Origin: Gadus chalcogrammus
Lineage: Eukaryota; Chordata; Actinopteri; Gadiformes; Gadidae
Assembly: GCF_026213295.1 (NCBI RefSeq)
Contig: NC_079412.1
Location: 2,621,813 to 2,685,812, forward strand
Direction: 5' to 3'
DNA length: 64,000 nucleotides
Below the pieces are notes generated by a model. The model saw only the letters and a program-made list of their open reading frames with translations, was not told the origin of the DNA and searched no databases. A program made the translations under genes and the position numbers. Position 1 is the stretch's first letter, and each line of letters opens with the position of its first letter. Below, one piece after another: positions 28,251 to 39,945 of the stretch.

Positions 28251-28484
28251 ATGTTGCATTGTCGAAGCAATCAGTAGAGAAATACAAAAATTGAAGCGAA
28301 AACAGCAATAGTAGGCCTATTACTATTGAGTAAATAAATAATAAAAAGATCAATAGGGGGCACTATTTCAGTTTGAGACCGGTCACGAACAAGTCACTGT
28401 CATTTAAACATGGAGCAACGGCGCGAACTCTAAGTGGAGCGTTGAAGCAATGAATTTATTCAGTTCAGATCATTTAACAAGCCT

Positions 28485-28790
28485 GGAGATGATGCAACCC
28501 CAAAAGGACTGCTACGAATTATACTCGATTGTGGACTGCAATCTATGTTTCCAAATGTGTATGTAGCGCTACGGCTTTTTCTGACTCTGCCCGTCAGTAA
28601 TTGCGAAGGGGAGCGGTCATTCTCTCTTCTGTCCAGGATAAAAAATGAACTGAGGACGAAAATGTCACAAAAACGCCTCAAGGCACTTTCTCTCATGGCA
28701 ATTGAGAGCGACCTTACCAATGCACTGGACTTTGATGATATCGTGGAGGATTTCGCACGGAACAGAGCCCGGAAAAAATGCATTTCATAG
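28485..28790 (+). CDS. hAT transposase C-terminal dimerisation fragment, copy 1
   Basis: The frame reads GLLRIILDCGLQSMFPNVYV, ALRLFLTLPVSNCEGERSFS and LLSRIKNELRTKMSQKRLKA. It ends …ARNRARKKCIS before TAG. FPNVYVALRLFLTLPVS followed by GERSFSxLxxIKNxLRTxM is the hAT C-terminal (hATC) dimerisation motif of ZMYM1-like transposases. No start or catalytic region is present, so it is probably a relic of an internally deleted element. Copy 2 at 50983-51289 encodes the same residues, which suggests recent spread by an autonomous relative. Confidence 0.8.
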   Translation, partial: GDDATPKGLLRIILDCGLQSMFPNVYVALRLFLTLPVSNCEGERSFSLLSRIKNELRTKMSQKRLKALSLMAIESDLTNALDFDDIVEDFARNRARKKCIS

Positions 28791-29546
28791 GTGAAATGCA
28801 TTACTGTCAATTAATGTAAGGAACTGTTCGTATTGAGTTGCTTTAAGTCGTTTTTATTTGTGGTTGAAAGCGGTGCATTCGAAATTCGTTCAAATCGCCA
28901 AAAATTGCATAAAATATATATATATATTATCCTGTTTTGGTTAAATAAAGATGCATTTATTTGTATAATTATTGTGAGGTTGCATTTCCTGTGCTACAAA
29001 TCCTGCTGAGTTGCAGGTATAGGCCAATGACTTATTATCGCCAATAAGTGTGTGTGTATTCTTGGTGCGTGTGTTTATGTTGGAAGGGGGGGGGGGGGCC
29101 TGCGGAGTCCACGTGCCCAGGGGCCCGATATGTCATAATCCGTCTATGGACAGGAATAGTTGGAACAATTCCCCTTTAGCTTCACCTTTTCTGAAATATT
29201 TATATTAGGTCTAGCTTTGTTACATTCTGTTGTCTTAATATCATAAGGTTCGACTGCATTCCAACATAATTTATCATGTTATTAGCACTTTTGCATTCCT
29301 AAATTCTTACTCTGAACCATCATTAATTTAATATCTGGCTCTAATTGTCTATAATATTGTCTTACCTTGTGCTGCTGGACCACCTTATTTGCCCATATTT
29401 AAATACGACAAACTCAAGTCTGTGTTTTAACTTAGCTCTGTGTGTTACCAAAGTGAATAAGTAAAGTCATACAAAAAATCAATACATTGTAAACGTTATA
29501 ACACTTTATTAAGAATACTCAACAGATAACTGAACTCAGAACCTCA

Positions 29547-29550
<4 letters not shown>

Positions 29551-29633
<83 letters not shown>
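29551..29633. repeat. (CA)n microsatellite
   Basis: About 80 bp of CA repeats with one AA interruption, just past the stop codon of the minus-strand gene at 29640. Confidence 0.97.
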
Positions 29634-29634
<1 letters not shown>

Positions 29635-29639
29635 CAATG

Positions 29640-30848
29640 TCACTGGCTGTCCACCCAGCGACCAAGAAACATGGCGTTGACCCGAAGATCCTCCTCAGCT
29701 GCCATGTTAAGGAAGACCTCCATGTCTTCCTGAAAATCAAATGTGAAGAGCAGGGGATACTTTTCTTCTTCATCAGTTGAAGAACGTATCCTTTCCAGGA
29801 GCTCCTTTTGTTCTTTTGCGTCCATATTCGGAAATGCGGGCTCGACCACCTTCCCCCTGAGCAAACCTGCATTCTGACGCAGCCAGGCAACTCCAGCCAC
29901 AATGTTGTCAAGTGGCCCCTGTTTAATGGAAAATGAAATGCCACCAAGTTGGAATCATTTTATATTCAATTATATTATTTTTGCAACCAGTTAGTTACTT
30001 AAACTAAGACTTGGAACTGTAAGGTTCTACACCCCGGACTGCAGACAAGCCCATCCAGATAATAACACATCAAATTAGACAACAACGGCACTGTGGTGGG
30101 AAACATAACTGGAGGGGGTAAGTCTGTCTACAGAGAGGAGGTCCTGAAACTGTTGAACACTGAGTTGAACACCAGAATAATTTTGTCCTCTTTAAATACT
30201 TAAAATAATGAAAGACCATCACACCTAGGAGGATGGCACATTCTTTACAAAAGATTATTGTCATGACTGAATGGTGGAAGATTCAGGGAAATTAAAGATT
30301 GTTGTAGGAGTAAATGAACAAAAAAAGAACGAACAAATGCAACTTAACATTAACAGCATTAAAAATATATAAATAAAAACGTACCTCATGAATGTCATCT
30401 CGCCTTCTCTTCTTCAGTTTAAAAACTGGTGGCACCTCACCCCGAAGAAGAGCCTTAGATGTGTCAGTCCAGTGGGCAAAGAGTTTGCCATGGCTCAAAT
30501 ATTAAGAATTAAAGGAAGAAAGAGAAATTAATACACTTCAAATACAATAGAGACACTCATGTGTAATCATTTCTTAGTCAAACAAAGGTGAACATAATTT
30601 GGCCTTACCTTCCAAGGTCAAGATTTTCAATCAGCATGATACAATCAGCATGGTGGCTGTCTTGACTGTGATGGGGTTTTGGTTGGATGTATGGACGGCA
30701 GCTGAGGTGGAGGGACTGTCTTGCGTGTTTGTGCAGGACTTCAGGTGTAGATCCATAACCGACTTCCTAATGATCGTTTTGCCACAAAGGGGGCAATGAT
30801 AATGTCCCCCATCCCTGCAGCTGAGGTTGCACCTGCATATCTTTTTGT
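29640..30848 (-). pseudogene. Zinc-finger / SMC5-hinge-like gene, three exons, frame broken
   Basis: Exon 1 (30609-30848) follows a TTGATTTTAG acceptor and encodes a C2H2-like finger, YHCPLCGKTIIRKSVMDLHL then KSC. Exon 2 (30385-30493) and exon 3 (29640-29918) are joined in phase by clean GT-AG sites (GGAAG|GTAAGG, CATGAG|GTACGT, TTAAACAG|GGGCC). Exon 3 reads DNIVAGVAWLRQNAGLLRGK, then VVEPAFPNMD, then FDFQEDMEVFLNMAAEEDLR with VNAM. The WLRxN…EPxxxxM…QEDMEVFL…LRVNA pattern resembles the hinge of the chromosome protein SMC5. A 14-bp tandem duplication (CATGCTGATTG-TAT, about 30630-30657) puts the finger and the hinge in different frames. From ATG near 30634 downstream, the frame stays open through all three exons to TGA 29640-29642. 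It could be a small diverged gene, a processed relic, or cargo of a transposon. The family is unproven. Confidence 0.5.
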
Positions 30849-31235
30849 CTAAAATCAATGCAGGCAAAAGATAGAGGAAAATAAGTCAGTGACTTATAAA
30901 AGTAAGCAGACAAACATTCATAAATATTGTCTACAGACATATACACACGACGCTGAAGTTGGCATCCGATTCGCAGCATCCGATTCGGCTTGAAAACCAC
31001 TTAGAATCTTCAAATCGGTCCTGATTGAAAACCACTACACCTAGACTCTTCAAATTTGGACTACATTATCACAGTGAGGCTATACATTATGTAAAACATA
31101 GTTTCAGATTTGTGAAACCTTTACCCTTTTTGTGAAAATGCAATACAGGCTTTTTTGAATGCTTTTTAGGGGTCCAGACCGCATTGCATTGGTTGGTCCT
31201 GGGGCAGGCTGCTCGCGGGCTGGTACTGGGGCTGG

Positions 31236-31574
31236 CTACTCGCGGGTTGGTCCTGGGGTTGGCTGCTCGCGGGCTGGTCCTGGCTGTTCACGGGATGTTC
31301 CTGGGGCTGGCTGCTTGCGGGCTGGTCCTGGCTGCTCACGGGATGGTCCTGGGGCTTGCTGCTCGCAGGCTTGTCCTGGCTGCTGAAGGGCTAGTCCTGA
31401 GGCTCTTTTACGTTTCGGAGCTGGCTGATGCTCATCCTCCTCTTCAAACTCGGTGTCAGACTCTGAAATGTTATCCTCACTTTCCGAAACTATTTCCTCT
31501 GCCTCACCATCAAAACCCTCTGTCTCTTCAAATATCAACTGTAGGGCAGTCTGAACAGAGAATCGCATTGCCAT
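31236..31574 (-). pseudogene. piggyBac transposase N-terminus
   Basis: From ATG at 31574 the frame reads MAMRFSVQTALQLIFEETEG, then an acidic Ser/Glu/Asp tract (SESEDNISESDTEFEEEDEH). A basic KRKRAS patch follows, and then about five imperfect repeats of GPSREQPGPARKQPAPG. Acidic disordered N-termini preceding the DDD core are usual for piggyBac/PGBD proteins. The core and the C-terminal ring finger are absent, so it cannot catalyse transposition. The repeats are encoded by a GC-rich minisatellite (31200-31390), which may be a later expansion. The identification rests on the N-terminal style plus the TTAA/CCCTTATAAGG end. Confidence 0.6.
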
Positions 31575-31731
31575 CTTGATCAGTTGTGGTATGGAACCAC
31601 GCTGACAGAGCTTTTTTATAGTGTCAGGTCCCCAAGCTTGATAGTGTTGGGTGCTCCAATTTTGCACACTGTGGGTGCTCACACCAAGGGCCCATTCACC
31701 TGCTTTACTCTTTCCCCCTCTCTCTTTCCCC

Positions 31732-31848
<117 letters not shown>

Positions 31849-32637
31849 AGGAAGAAGGGAAAATTAGGGTGCACAGAACCTATGATTTCCACACTTAAAC
31901 AGTTCCGGGTCCACTGGACCCGAACACCCTGTGTGTAATATAAATGTGATGGGGGGGTATACAGGGGGGGGTCATTGAAAATGTTTTCTGATTCATGTTC
32001 CTCACAGAAAATGAGCCAAAGCCAATGAATCTTAGTTCAAAAAAATAATTATTTGTATCACTTTTATAAAGCTAAAAACTGAAAACGGGTCCCACAGACC
32101 CGAACACCTTATAAGGGTTAAAGGTTTCACAAATCTGAAACTATGTTTTACATAATGTATAGCCTCACTGCGATAATTTAGTCCAGATTTGAAGAGTCTA
32201 GGTGTAGTGGTTTTTAATCAGGATCAGTTCTAATGCGGTCTGGATCCCTAAAAAGCATTAAAATGTGCCTTTATTGCATTTTCACAAATAGGGTAAAAGT
32301 TTCACAAATCTGAAACTATGTTTTACATAATGTATAGCCTCACTGTGATAATTTAGTCTAGATTCGAAGAGTCTAGGTGTAGTGGTTTTCAATCAGGACC
32401 CGTTCTAATGCAGTCTGGACCCCTAAAAAGCATTAAAATGAGCCTGTATTGCATTTTCACAAATAGAAAAAAGGTTTCACAAATCTGTAACTATGTTTAT
32501 TATAATGTATAGCCTCACTGTGATAATTTAGTCCAGATTTGAAGAGTCTAGGTGTAGTGGTTTTCAATCAGGACCGATTTAAAGTGGACCAGCTGCTGAA
32601 TCGGATGCTGCGAATCGGATGCCAATTTCAGCGTCGT

Positions 32638-32891
32638 TGAGATGAGAGGGGGTGGACGGGGGAAGTCCAACTTTGCTGACCGCACAATCTATTAACATTT
32701 AACGCACTTTAGCACCGATCACTTTAGGACTATGCTACTATGGAACGTTTTTAACTTATCTCTAATAAAACCAACAAAACGCAGTACCCATTTTTAAGTG
32801 ATTCTTTGAACAAGCAGCGCGTCTGGCGAAAACATATTTTCCCGATCTAGCCTCTCGGTGACTAAATAAGTGGTTTAATAGTCGCCATACA
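32638..32891 (+). mobile_element. BEL/Pao 5' LTR, 5'-truncated
   Basis: It matches the 3' LTR from GAGATGAGAGGGGGTGGACG to GATAGTCGCCATACA at its end. The first 115 or so bases of the LTR are missing. The break is exactly at the right end of the inverted-repeat element at 30949-32637. Confidence 0.88.
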
Positions 32892-33319
32892 TTTGTCAGC
32901 AAAACTGTGACACAACCACATGGATTGGAGCCACGAAAGGACCCGACATGTCACAAATGGACGCGTGGAGCAACAAAGGAATGCATGATATGCAAACAAT
33001 GTAAGGAGGACGCGCACAAACAAACAGACAACAAGGACGGACTGAAAGGATAGGCGGTAACGTACCCGACCCGTTCCGTGACTGCTGTGATACATGATTG
33101 ATTGGAACACTTTGATCTGGTCCCGCCGCTGAGTGGAAACTGTCTGTCATTGTGAATTGTGATATCACGCTGTGTTCGCGGCCCGCCGGGCCAAGCTGTG
33201 TGTGTGACAAACTAACGTGCTCTGCTCTGTCTCTATGCTATCGCCGATAGCTTTGACTGTTGTATGTGGCTGCTTTGCTTTGGATTCTCTCATTGTGATC
33301 ATTTACTTGTGCGTTCAAG

Positions 33320-35460
33320 ATGAGTGGAACAAGTGTTGGTTCAGATGTTGGGAAACAGGACATGGGAAAGAGGAAAGTAATTCTAACTGAAAAGGCTTTT
33401 GCAAATAAAATTGAGTCCATACAAAAGGAACGAAAAAGGAAAGTGGATGAAATAAAGACTGTGATAAGCTCTATGAAAGAGCTCATGAAAGATGGAAAAC
33501 ATGTTTCAGCTGTTAAAGGGAAACTTGATGGCTTGATGAAATTGTCTCACACCTCTAATGAACTACATGCTTCCTTAATGCCTCTCATTCCTCATGATGA
33601 ACAAGAAAAACAAACCGGTTGGTTCTCAAAAATCATTAAACATAAAGATGATTTCATTGAGGATGTTAATGCATGGTTTTCTGTAACCAGACTCAGGAGG
33701 ATCCCCAAGCAGGCCTCTGCTGGTGGCTAATAGGTCAAATGAAAGCCCTCTGCTACATGAGGCTGCAGAAGAGGAAAATGGAGGTGGGGAAAATGTGGAA
33801 GTGACTGGGCCTCAGTCACATAATGTTCTGGGTGATATTCAGCCAGATGACAGCATATCAAACTATAGCAGCCAGAATCATGGTTCAAAATCTATCAGGT
33901 CAAAAGTGTCCTCAACTGCATCTGCCCGTGTCAGAGCCGAAGCTGAAATGGCTGCTTTAATAGCTCGAAAAAGGTTGCTCGAACAAAAGCATGCTCTTGA
34001 GGAAGAGGAAGCCAAAATAAGGCATGCGCTGCAAGAGCAGGAAGCTCGAGTCAGAAAGCAAAAGGAACAACTTCAACTTGAAACGGACATGGCCGCATCG
34101 GCGGCAAAGCTTAATGTTTTGAGAACCTCTGGGTCAGGGGTACGGAGTGTTGCTTCTCAGAAATTGGATGGAATGGAAGCCTACTTTGAAAGTGGCCTCA
34201 ACTTTAACGCAGAGACCTTTGTACGGCAAAATGTTGGAGATGTTGGAAGAGGACAACCTGCAGAGTTTGGAGGCACAAGGCCGAAACAAAGGCAATGTGA
34301 TGGAAACAAACATCTCCAGAGGACCTCAGCCCCACAGGCTAAGAGCACAGTCCCAAAGGCTACAGGAGCCCCACTGTCTCTGCATAGACACACACAATCT
34401 GCTTCCGGAAACATCAGCAGTGAACAGGACACCATGATGTCTATAATGCAAAAACAAAATGACATAACTTCGATGTTGGTGCATCAGCAATGCATTGCTT
34501 CACTACCTAAAAGAGACATCCAACTGTTTGACGGTGACCCTCTGCACTATCATGCCTTTGAGCAGACCATTACTGAGGACTGACGATGCTGTTGACCTCC
34601 TGCATTACCTGGAGCAATACACCAGGGGTCAGCCTAAACAGCTAGTCAGAAGTTGTCAACACATGACTGATGGCATTGGATATGCTACAGCAAAGGCTTT
34701 ACTCCAGAAACACTTTGGAAATGAGCACGTCATAGCATCCGCTTATATGGACAAGATCTTTGCATGGCCAGCAATAAAGTCGGAGGATGGAAAAGCTTTA
34801 CAAGCATACAGCTTATTCTTGCGAGGATGTCACAATGCCATGAAAGATGTATACAACCTATCTGACTTGAACACGTCTGCAAACATGGTCTCTGTGATCA
34901 AGAAGCTGCCTTACAAATTGAGAGAAAAGTGGCGAGCGAAGGCATGCGACATTCAGGAAAAGCATCGGAAAATAACTATGTTTGCTGATATTGTGACCTT
35001 TATTGAGCGTGAAGTTAGGATCACTACAGACCCTGTATTCGGAGACATACAAAATGCTCCAGTCATAGGGGCCTTCAAAGAAAGTGGTAGAGCTAAACCT
35101 GTGCCTCGTCCTAAGGCTAGAGGAAGCAGCTTTGCCACAACTTTCACTACTGTGGAAAGAGATGCTCATTGGGAGAACAGGGTTAAAGATGGACCCGAGA
35201 AGACCTGCCTTTTCTGCAAAAAGGGTAGACACACACTGGAGTCGTGTTTTCTATTGGAGAAGAAAGCTCACAGTGAGAAGATGGAGTTCCTGAAGAAAAA
35301 TGGAGTTTGCTTCGGCTGCTTGTGCACTGGGCACATCAGCAAGGAGTGCAGGAAACGTCTGTCTTGCAAGACATGGGGCCTACGACACCCCAGCTTGCTC
35401 CATATCCACTCTAAGGAGAATGGAGATCCAGAGAAAGGCAGGAGCAACTCTGACAGAGCA
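33320..35460 (+). pseudogene. BEL/Pao gag region (frameshifted)
   Basis: Three overlapping open frames (33320-33730, 33723-34583, 34495-35706) together follow a BEL/Pao Gag. There is a charged N-terminal coiled-coil-rich part (HALEEEEAKIRHALQEQEAR). A middle part carries WRAKACDIQEKHRKITMFAD and FADIVTFIEREVR. Then come zinc-knuckle-like clusters, CLFCKKGRHTLESC and CFGCLCTGHISKEC, as in Pao Gag (C-x2-C-x3-H…C). Frame changes near 33725 and 34560 break it. It lies just after the 5' LTR and reads straight on into pol, as expected for this superfamily, where gag and pol normally form one ORF. Confidence 0.8.
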
Positions 35461-38158
35461 GTGGACAGTGCTCTAGTCGAAGTCCAAACCGGTGGTCTTA
35501 CTGGGGCCGGTGAGCAAGATTGTAAGCTTGCTATCGTGCCAGTCAAGGTTAAGTCCAGTAAAGGTCAAAGGTCAGTCGAAACCTACGCCTTTCTGGACCC
35601 AGGGAGTTCAGCGTCCTTCTGCACAATGGGTCTGATGGATAAGCTGGGACTCTGGGAGAAGAACAAGGATTCTTTTACGTACCATGGGCCAAGAGAAGGT
35701 GGTTGACAGTTGCATTGCATCGGACTTGGAGGTTGCTGGATTGGACAGTGACTGGTACTGTGAAATGCCGAAGATCTTCACCCAACATCAAATGCCTGTT
35801 AACAGAGGTAACATCCCATGACAGCAAGATCTGGAAAGATGGCCACATCTGAAGCCTGTCTATCTGCCACAGATAGATGCAGACGTGGAGATGTTAATTG
35901 GCTTGAATGTTCCCAGAGCATTGGAACCACTGGAAGTCATCCGAAGTGTGGATGGAGGGCCATATGCGGTCAAAACAATGCTTGGATGGACTGTAAATGG
36001 ACCCTTTGGAGGAAAGGGCAGTGACGATCCTCTGACTCAGTCTGCAGTTAGCATCAACAGGATCTCTGCTGTCACTCTTGACGAGCTCTGGAACCAACAA
36101 TTCAAGACTGACTTCCCTGAAAACAGCCAGGATGAACTGCAAGGGCTGTCAAGGGAAGACTCTTAAGTTCCTGGAAATGGCCAACGAGACTGTGGAACTG
36201 GTTGATGGCCATTATGTTGTTGGATTGCCGCTGAAGGACAAATCAATTACCATGCCCAACAATCGCAAAGTTGCAGAGCAACGTACTCTCAACCTCAAGG
36301 GGAGGTTTGGCAGGGATGCGGCATTCCAAAAAGACTATACTACATTTATGGACAACCTGATATCCAGTAGATATGCAGAGAGAGTGCCAGCTACAAGTCA
36401 GGAACGATGCGACGGCAAGGTTTGGTATATCCCTCATCACGTGTATACCATCCCAAGAAAGGGAAGATCCATATCGTCTTTGACTGCGCAGCATCATTTC
36501 AAGGCGCATCACTAAATGCACATCTCTTGCAAGGACCTGACCTGACAAGCGCACTGGTGGGAGTCTTGACCAGGTTTAGGATGGAGCCCATTGTTCTGAT
36601 GTCTGACATTGAGGCCATGTTCCATCAGGTTCGAGTGCCAGAGACAGATGCAGACCTACTTCGATTTCTCTGGTGGCCCAATGGGGACTTCAGTCAACAG
36701 ATGGTGGAATACCGGATGGTGGTCCATTTGTTTGGCGCGACATCATCACCAAGCTGTGCTAATTTCACTCTCTGAAAGTGTGCTGAAGATAACAAACAGC
36801 TCTTTAACCAGAAAGTGTTTGACACCATCATGCACAGTTTCTATGTCGACGACTGCCTGGCTTCAATAGCCTCAGAGGATGAAGCCATAACCCTTTACCA
36901 GGATTTGGTAAAGCTCTGTGCCAAGGTAAGCTTTCATTTGACGAAGTGGCTGAGTAATAGTCGTCGTGTGCTGGCAGCAATACCGGAGGAGGAAAGAGCG
37001 AAGGACGTTAAAGACCTGGATCTGGACCACGACATCCTACCAGTTGAGAGGGCACTGGGAGTGCGTTGGTGTGTCCAGTCTGACACCTTTAAGTTCAGTA
37101 TAAGCTTTCAGGACAGACCGCTGACACGCAGAGGAATCCTTTCTACTGTCAGCTCTTTCTACGACCCTCTTGGAATCTTGTCCCCTGTGGTTTTCACAGC
37201 CAAGAGGATCATTCAAGACCTATGCTGGCAGGGGCTAGGATGGGACGATGTCATACCAATATCTGTAGCCCAGGAGTGGGCCAACTGGCTCAAGGAGTTA
37301 CACCTGTTGGAGGGCTTCAGCGTTGGACGATGTTTAAAACCGCCCAACTTTGGAGAAGCAACCAGCGCCCAGTTGCATCAATTTGCTGACGCAAGTGAGG
37401 AGGGATACGGTACCGTCACCTGCCTGCTGTTGCACAATGACTGTTCTCAGATCCACGTTGCCTTCATAATGGGAATATCCAGGGTGACACCTTTAAAGCC
37501 TGTGACGATCCCACGTATGGAGTTGATTGCGGCTGTGGTGGCAGCTCGCATGGACACGCTATGGAGGAAGGAGCTGAGACTGCAGCTGCAAGACAGCGTT
37601 TTCTGGTCAGACAGTACATCGGTGCTGAAATACATCAAGAACCAAACATCAAGGTTTTGCATCTTCGTCACGAACAGAGTCACAGAGATCCTCAAAATGT
37701 CTGAAGCATCACAGTGGAGGTATGTGAGTACCGCACACAACCCTGCAGATCTTGCCTCCAGAGGCATGAGAGCGGAGCTGTTCCTCAAGAATGAGACATG
37801 GATATCTGGACCTTCATTTCTCATGCAGGAAGAGCAGAGTTGGCCTGTTAACCCAGACAACTTGGGAGAACTTCCACCTGGGGACCCAGAGGTCAAGGTG
37901 TCGGCTGCTGTTGTCTCTGTGGAACAAGAGGAGGATGCTGTGCTGAGACTGATCAACCGCAGCTCATCTTGGAAACGTCTCACGAGAGTGATGGCATGGA
38001 TCTTGAGACTCAGAACCTTACTTTGGAACAACAGGAAGAGGAGAGAAGTCACTGCATGTGATTCTCAGCCAGCATTGAACCTAACTAACACAAAGAAGTT
38101 CTTGACAAGGAGATTTGCCTCTCATTGGAGGAGATCAAAGGAGCTGAACTGGAGATAA
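35461..38158 (+). pseudogene. BEL/Pao protease, reverse transcriptase and RNase H (frameshifted)
   Basis: Protease: AFLDPGSSASFCTMGLMDKL at about 35588 shows the retropepsin D-x-G-S block with Pro in the middle position. Reverse transcriptase: [40 protein letters not shown] and [13 protein letters not shown] are the palm motifs, and YVDD is at 36842-36853. The fingers-connection part LSTVSSFYDPLGILSPV is the characteristic Pao phrase. RNase H: HQFADASEEGYGTVTCLL, RMELIAAV, WSDSTSVLKYIKNQ and NPADLASRG. Frameshifts or stops occur near 35705, 36165, 36510 and 36770. The last frame (36815-38158) is long and intact. Confidence 0.9.
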
Positions 38159-39306
38159 TCAAGATCTGTCAAAGAAGAAAGTTCTCTGAAGAGTTATCTT
38201 GCCTCCAAAAGGGAGAGTGTGTGAAAGGGAACAGTCACATTTACAGACTCAGTCCGATACTGGAAGAAGGTGTGTTGAGAGTCGGAGGCCGACTTAGTAA
38301 GGCTGCCATGCCCGAAGAGTATAAACATCCAGCCATAATAGCAAAGGATCTCCACATCTCAGGCCTCATCTTACGCCAGATACATCGAGAGGTGGGCCAT
38401 GGCGGTAGGAACCATATGCTGTCAAGGCTGCGTCAGCAGTACTGGATTCCTGCTGCAGGCGTTGCCATAAGGCAGATCATTTCCAGATGTGTCATCTGTC
38501 GTCGGCTGCACGGAGCTGCAGGTCAGCAACAAATGGCAGACTTGCCTAGTGACAGAGTTTCGACTGGAGAACCTCCGTTCACTTATGTCGGAGTTGACTA
38601 TTTTGGACCATTTGACATCAAGCGTGGCCGGAGTCTTGTGAAAAGATATGGAGTTATCTTCACATGTTTGACAATAAGAGCTGTACACATTGAAGTTGCC
38701 TCATCTTTGGACACAGATTCGTTCATCAATGCTTTAAGGCGCTTCATCGCAAGAAGAGGACAAATCAAAGAGCTGCGTTCTGATAATGGCACTAATTTCA
38801 TTGGTGCAGAGCGTGAGCTGAGAAGAGCTGTTGAAGGATGGAATCTGGAGAAGATCAATGATGTGCTCTCATTGAAAGGAATCAAGTGGACGTTTAACCC
38901 TCCCACTGGATCACATCACGGCGGAGCATGGGAGAGGTTAATACGTTCCATCAGGAAGATTCTCAATTCCACTTTGAGGACCCAAAGTCTGGATGAGGAG
39001 GGACTCAATACAGTACTCTGTGAGGTGGAGTCAATTCTCAACAGTAGACCTCTCACGAAGGAATCCACAGATCCGAATGACTTGGAGGCTTTAACACCTA
39101 ATCATCTTCTGCTGCTTAAAGTCAAGCCCAGCTTACCACCTGGTCTGTTTCTCAAGGAGGACAACTATGCATGCCGGAGATGGAAGCAGGTGCAATACAT
39201 TTCGGACCTGTTCTGGAAAAGGTGGATTAAAGAGTATCTGCCACAACTACAGGAACGACAGAAATGGACAAAGATCTGCCTTCTTCAGGAGTCGACGGAG
39301 TCGTGA
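38125..39306 (+). pseudogene. BEL/Pao integrase
   Basis: An open frame of 393 codons overlaps the RNase H frame by about 30 bp. It has the H2C2 zinc-binding motif (HREVGHGGRNHM…CVICRRLHG) and then the DDE core: D in VGVDYFGPFDI, D in LRSDNGTNFIGAE, E in GGAWERLIRS. It ends KICLLQESTES before TGA at 39304. Integrase inserts the cDNA copy. This module looks structurally complete, but upstream breaks prevent its expression as a polyprotein. Confidence 0.9.
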
Positions 39307-39585
39307 AGGCTTCCCTTCTTTTCCATGGATTTGGATTATATTGACTTTTGCCTGACATGACCTTTTTTCGTGATTTTGGATTGACTTTACTTTGGGGCGT
39401 GTTCGGTTCAAGAAGGATGAAGACCTGCAATGGCCATATGAACTATGAACTCTCTCCTTGCGCACAAAACAATCGCAAAAAAAAAGACAAAAAAATGTGA
39501 AATTTTTTATTGTTTTTCTATTATGAATTTATGCGTTGGTAATTATTACTACTGTGTAATAACATGCAATAATTAGGGGCCGGAA

Positions 39586-39945
39586 TGTTGGTGACAGGTA
39601 TAGGCAGACTGACAGGTCACGTGGTGTTGGGGCTACGTCAGTCAGGATCAGTGGTAAAAGTCAGCTGTTCACGCGCGGGTTTGGCTTGAATGAAATGTTT
39701 GAGATGAGAGGGGGTGGACGGGGGAAGTCCAACTTTGCTGACCGCACAATCTATTAACATTTAACGCACTTTAGCACCGATCACTTTAGGACTATGCTAC
39801 AATGGAACGTTTTTAACTTATCTCTAATAAAACCAACAAAACCCATTTTTAAGTGATTCTTTGAACAAGCAGCGCGTCTGGCAAAAACATATTTTACCGA
39901 TCTAGCCTCTCGTGACTAAATAAGTGGTTCGATAGTCGCCATACA
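39586..39945 (+). mobile_element. BEL/Pao 3' LTR
   Basis: It starts TGTTGGTGACAGG after a purine tract (TTAGGGGCCGGAA) and ends GTCGCCATACA, 360 bp. Compared with the 5' copy there are a few substitutions and a small gap (near 39842), so the element is not very recent. Confidence 0.88.

Larger units (their letters stand above)
27881..29148 (+). mobile_element. hAT deletion derivative, copy 1
   Basis: An 8-bp duplication GACAGGAA lies at 27873-27880 and 29149-29156. The ends are CATGGGTGGATTACTGCA and the imperfect inverse …CATAATCCGTCTATG. It contains an internal tandem array of CACAAGTTACTAACAGTGGG (27955-28250) and the last part of a hAT transposase gene. It is nearly identical to 50461-51650. 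Confidence 0.92.

Noticed and set aside
28460..28810. 116-aa minus-strand frame, identical to one at 50959
   Set aside because: It is antisense to the hATC coding remnant. The sense strand carries the recognisable motif.
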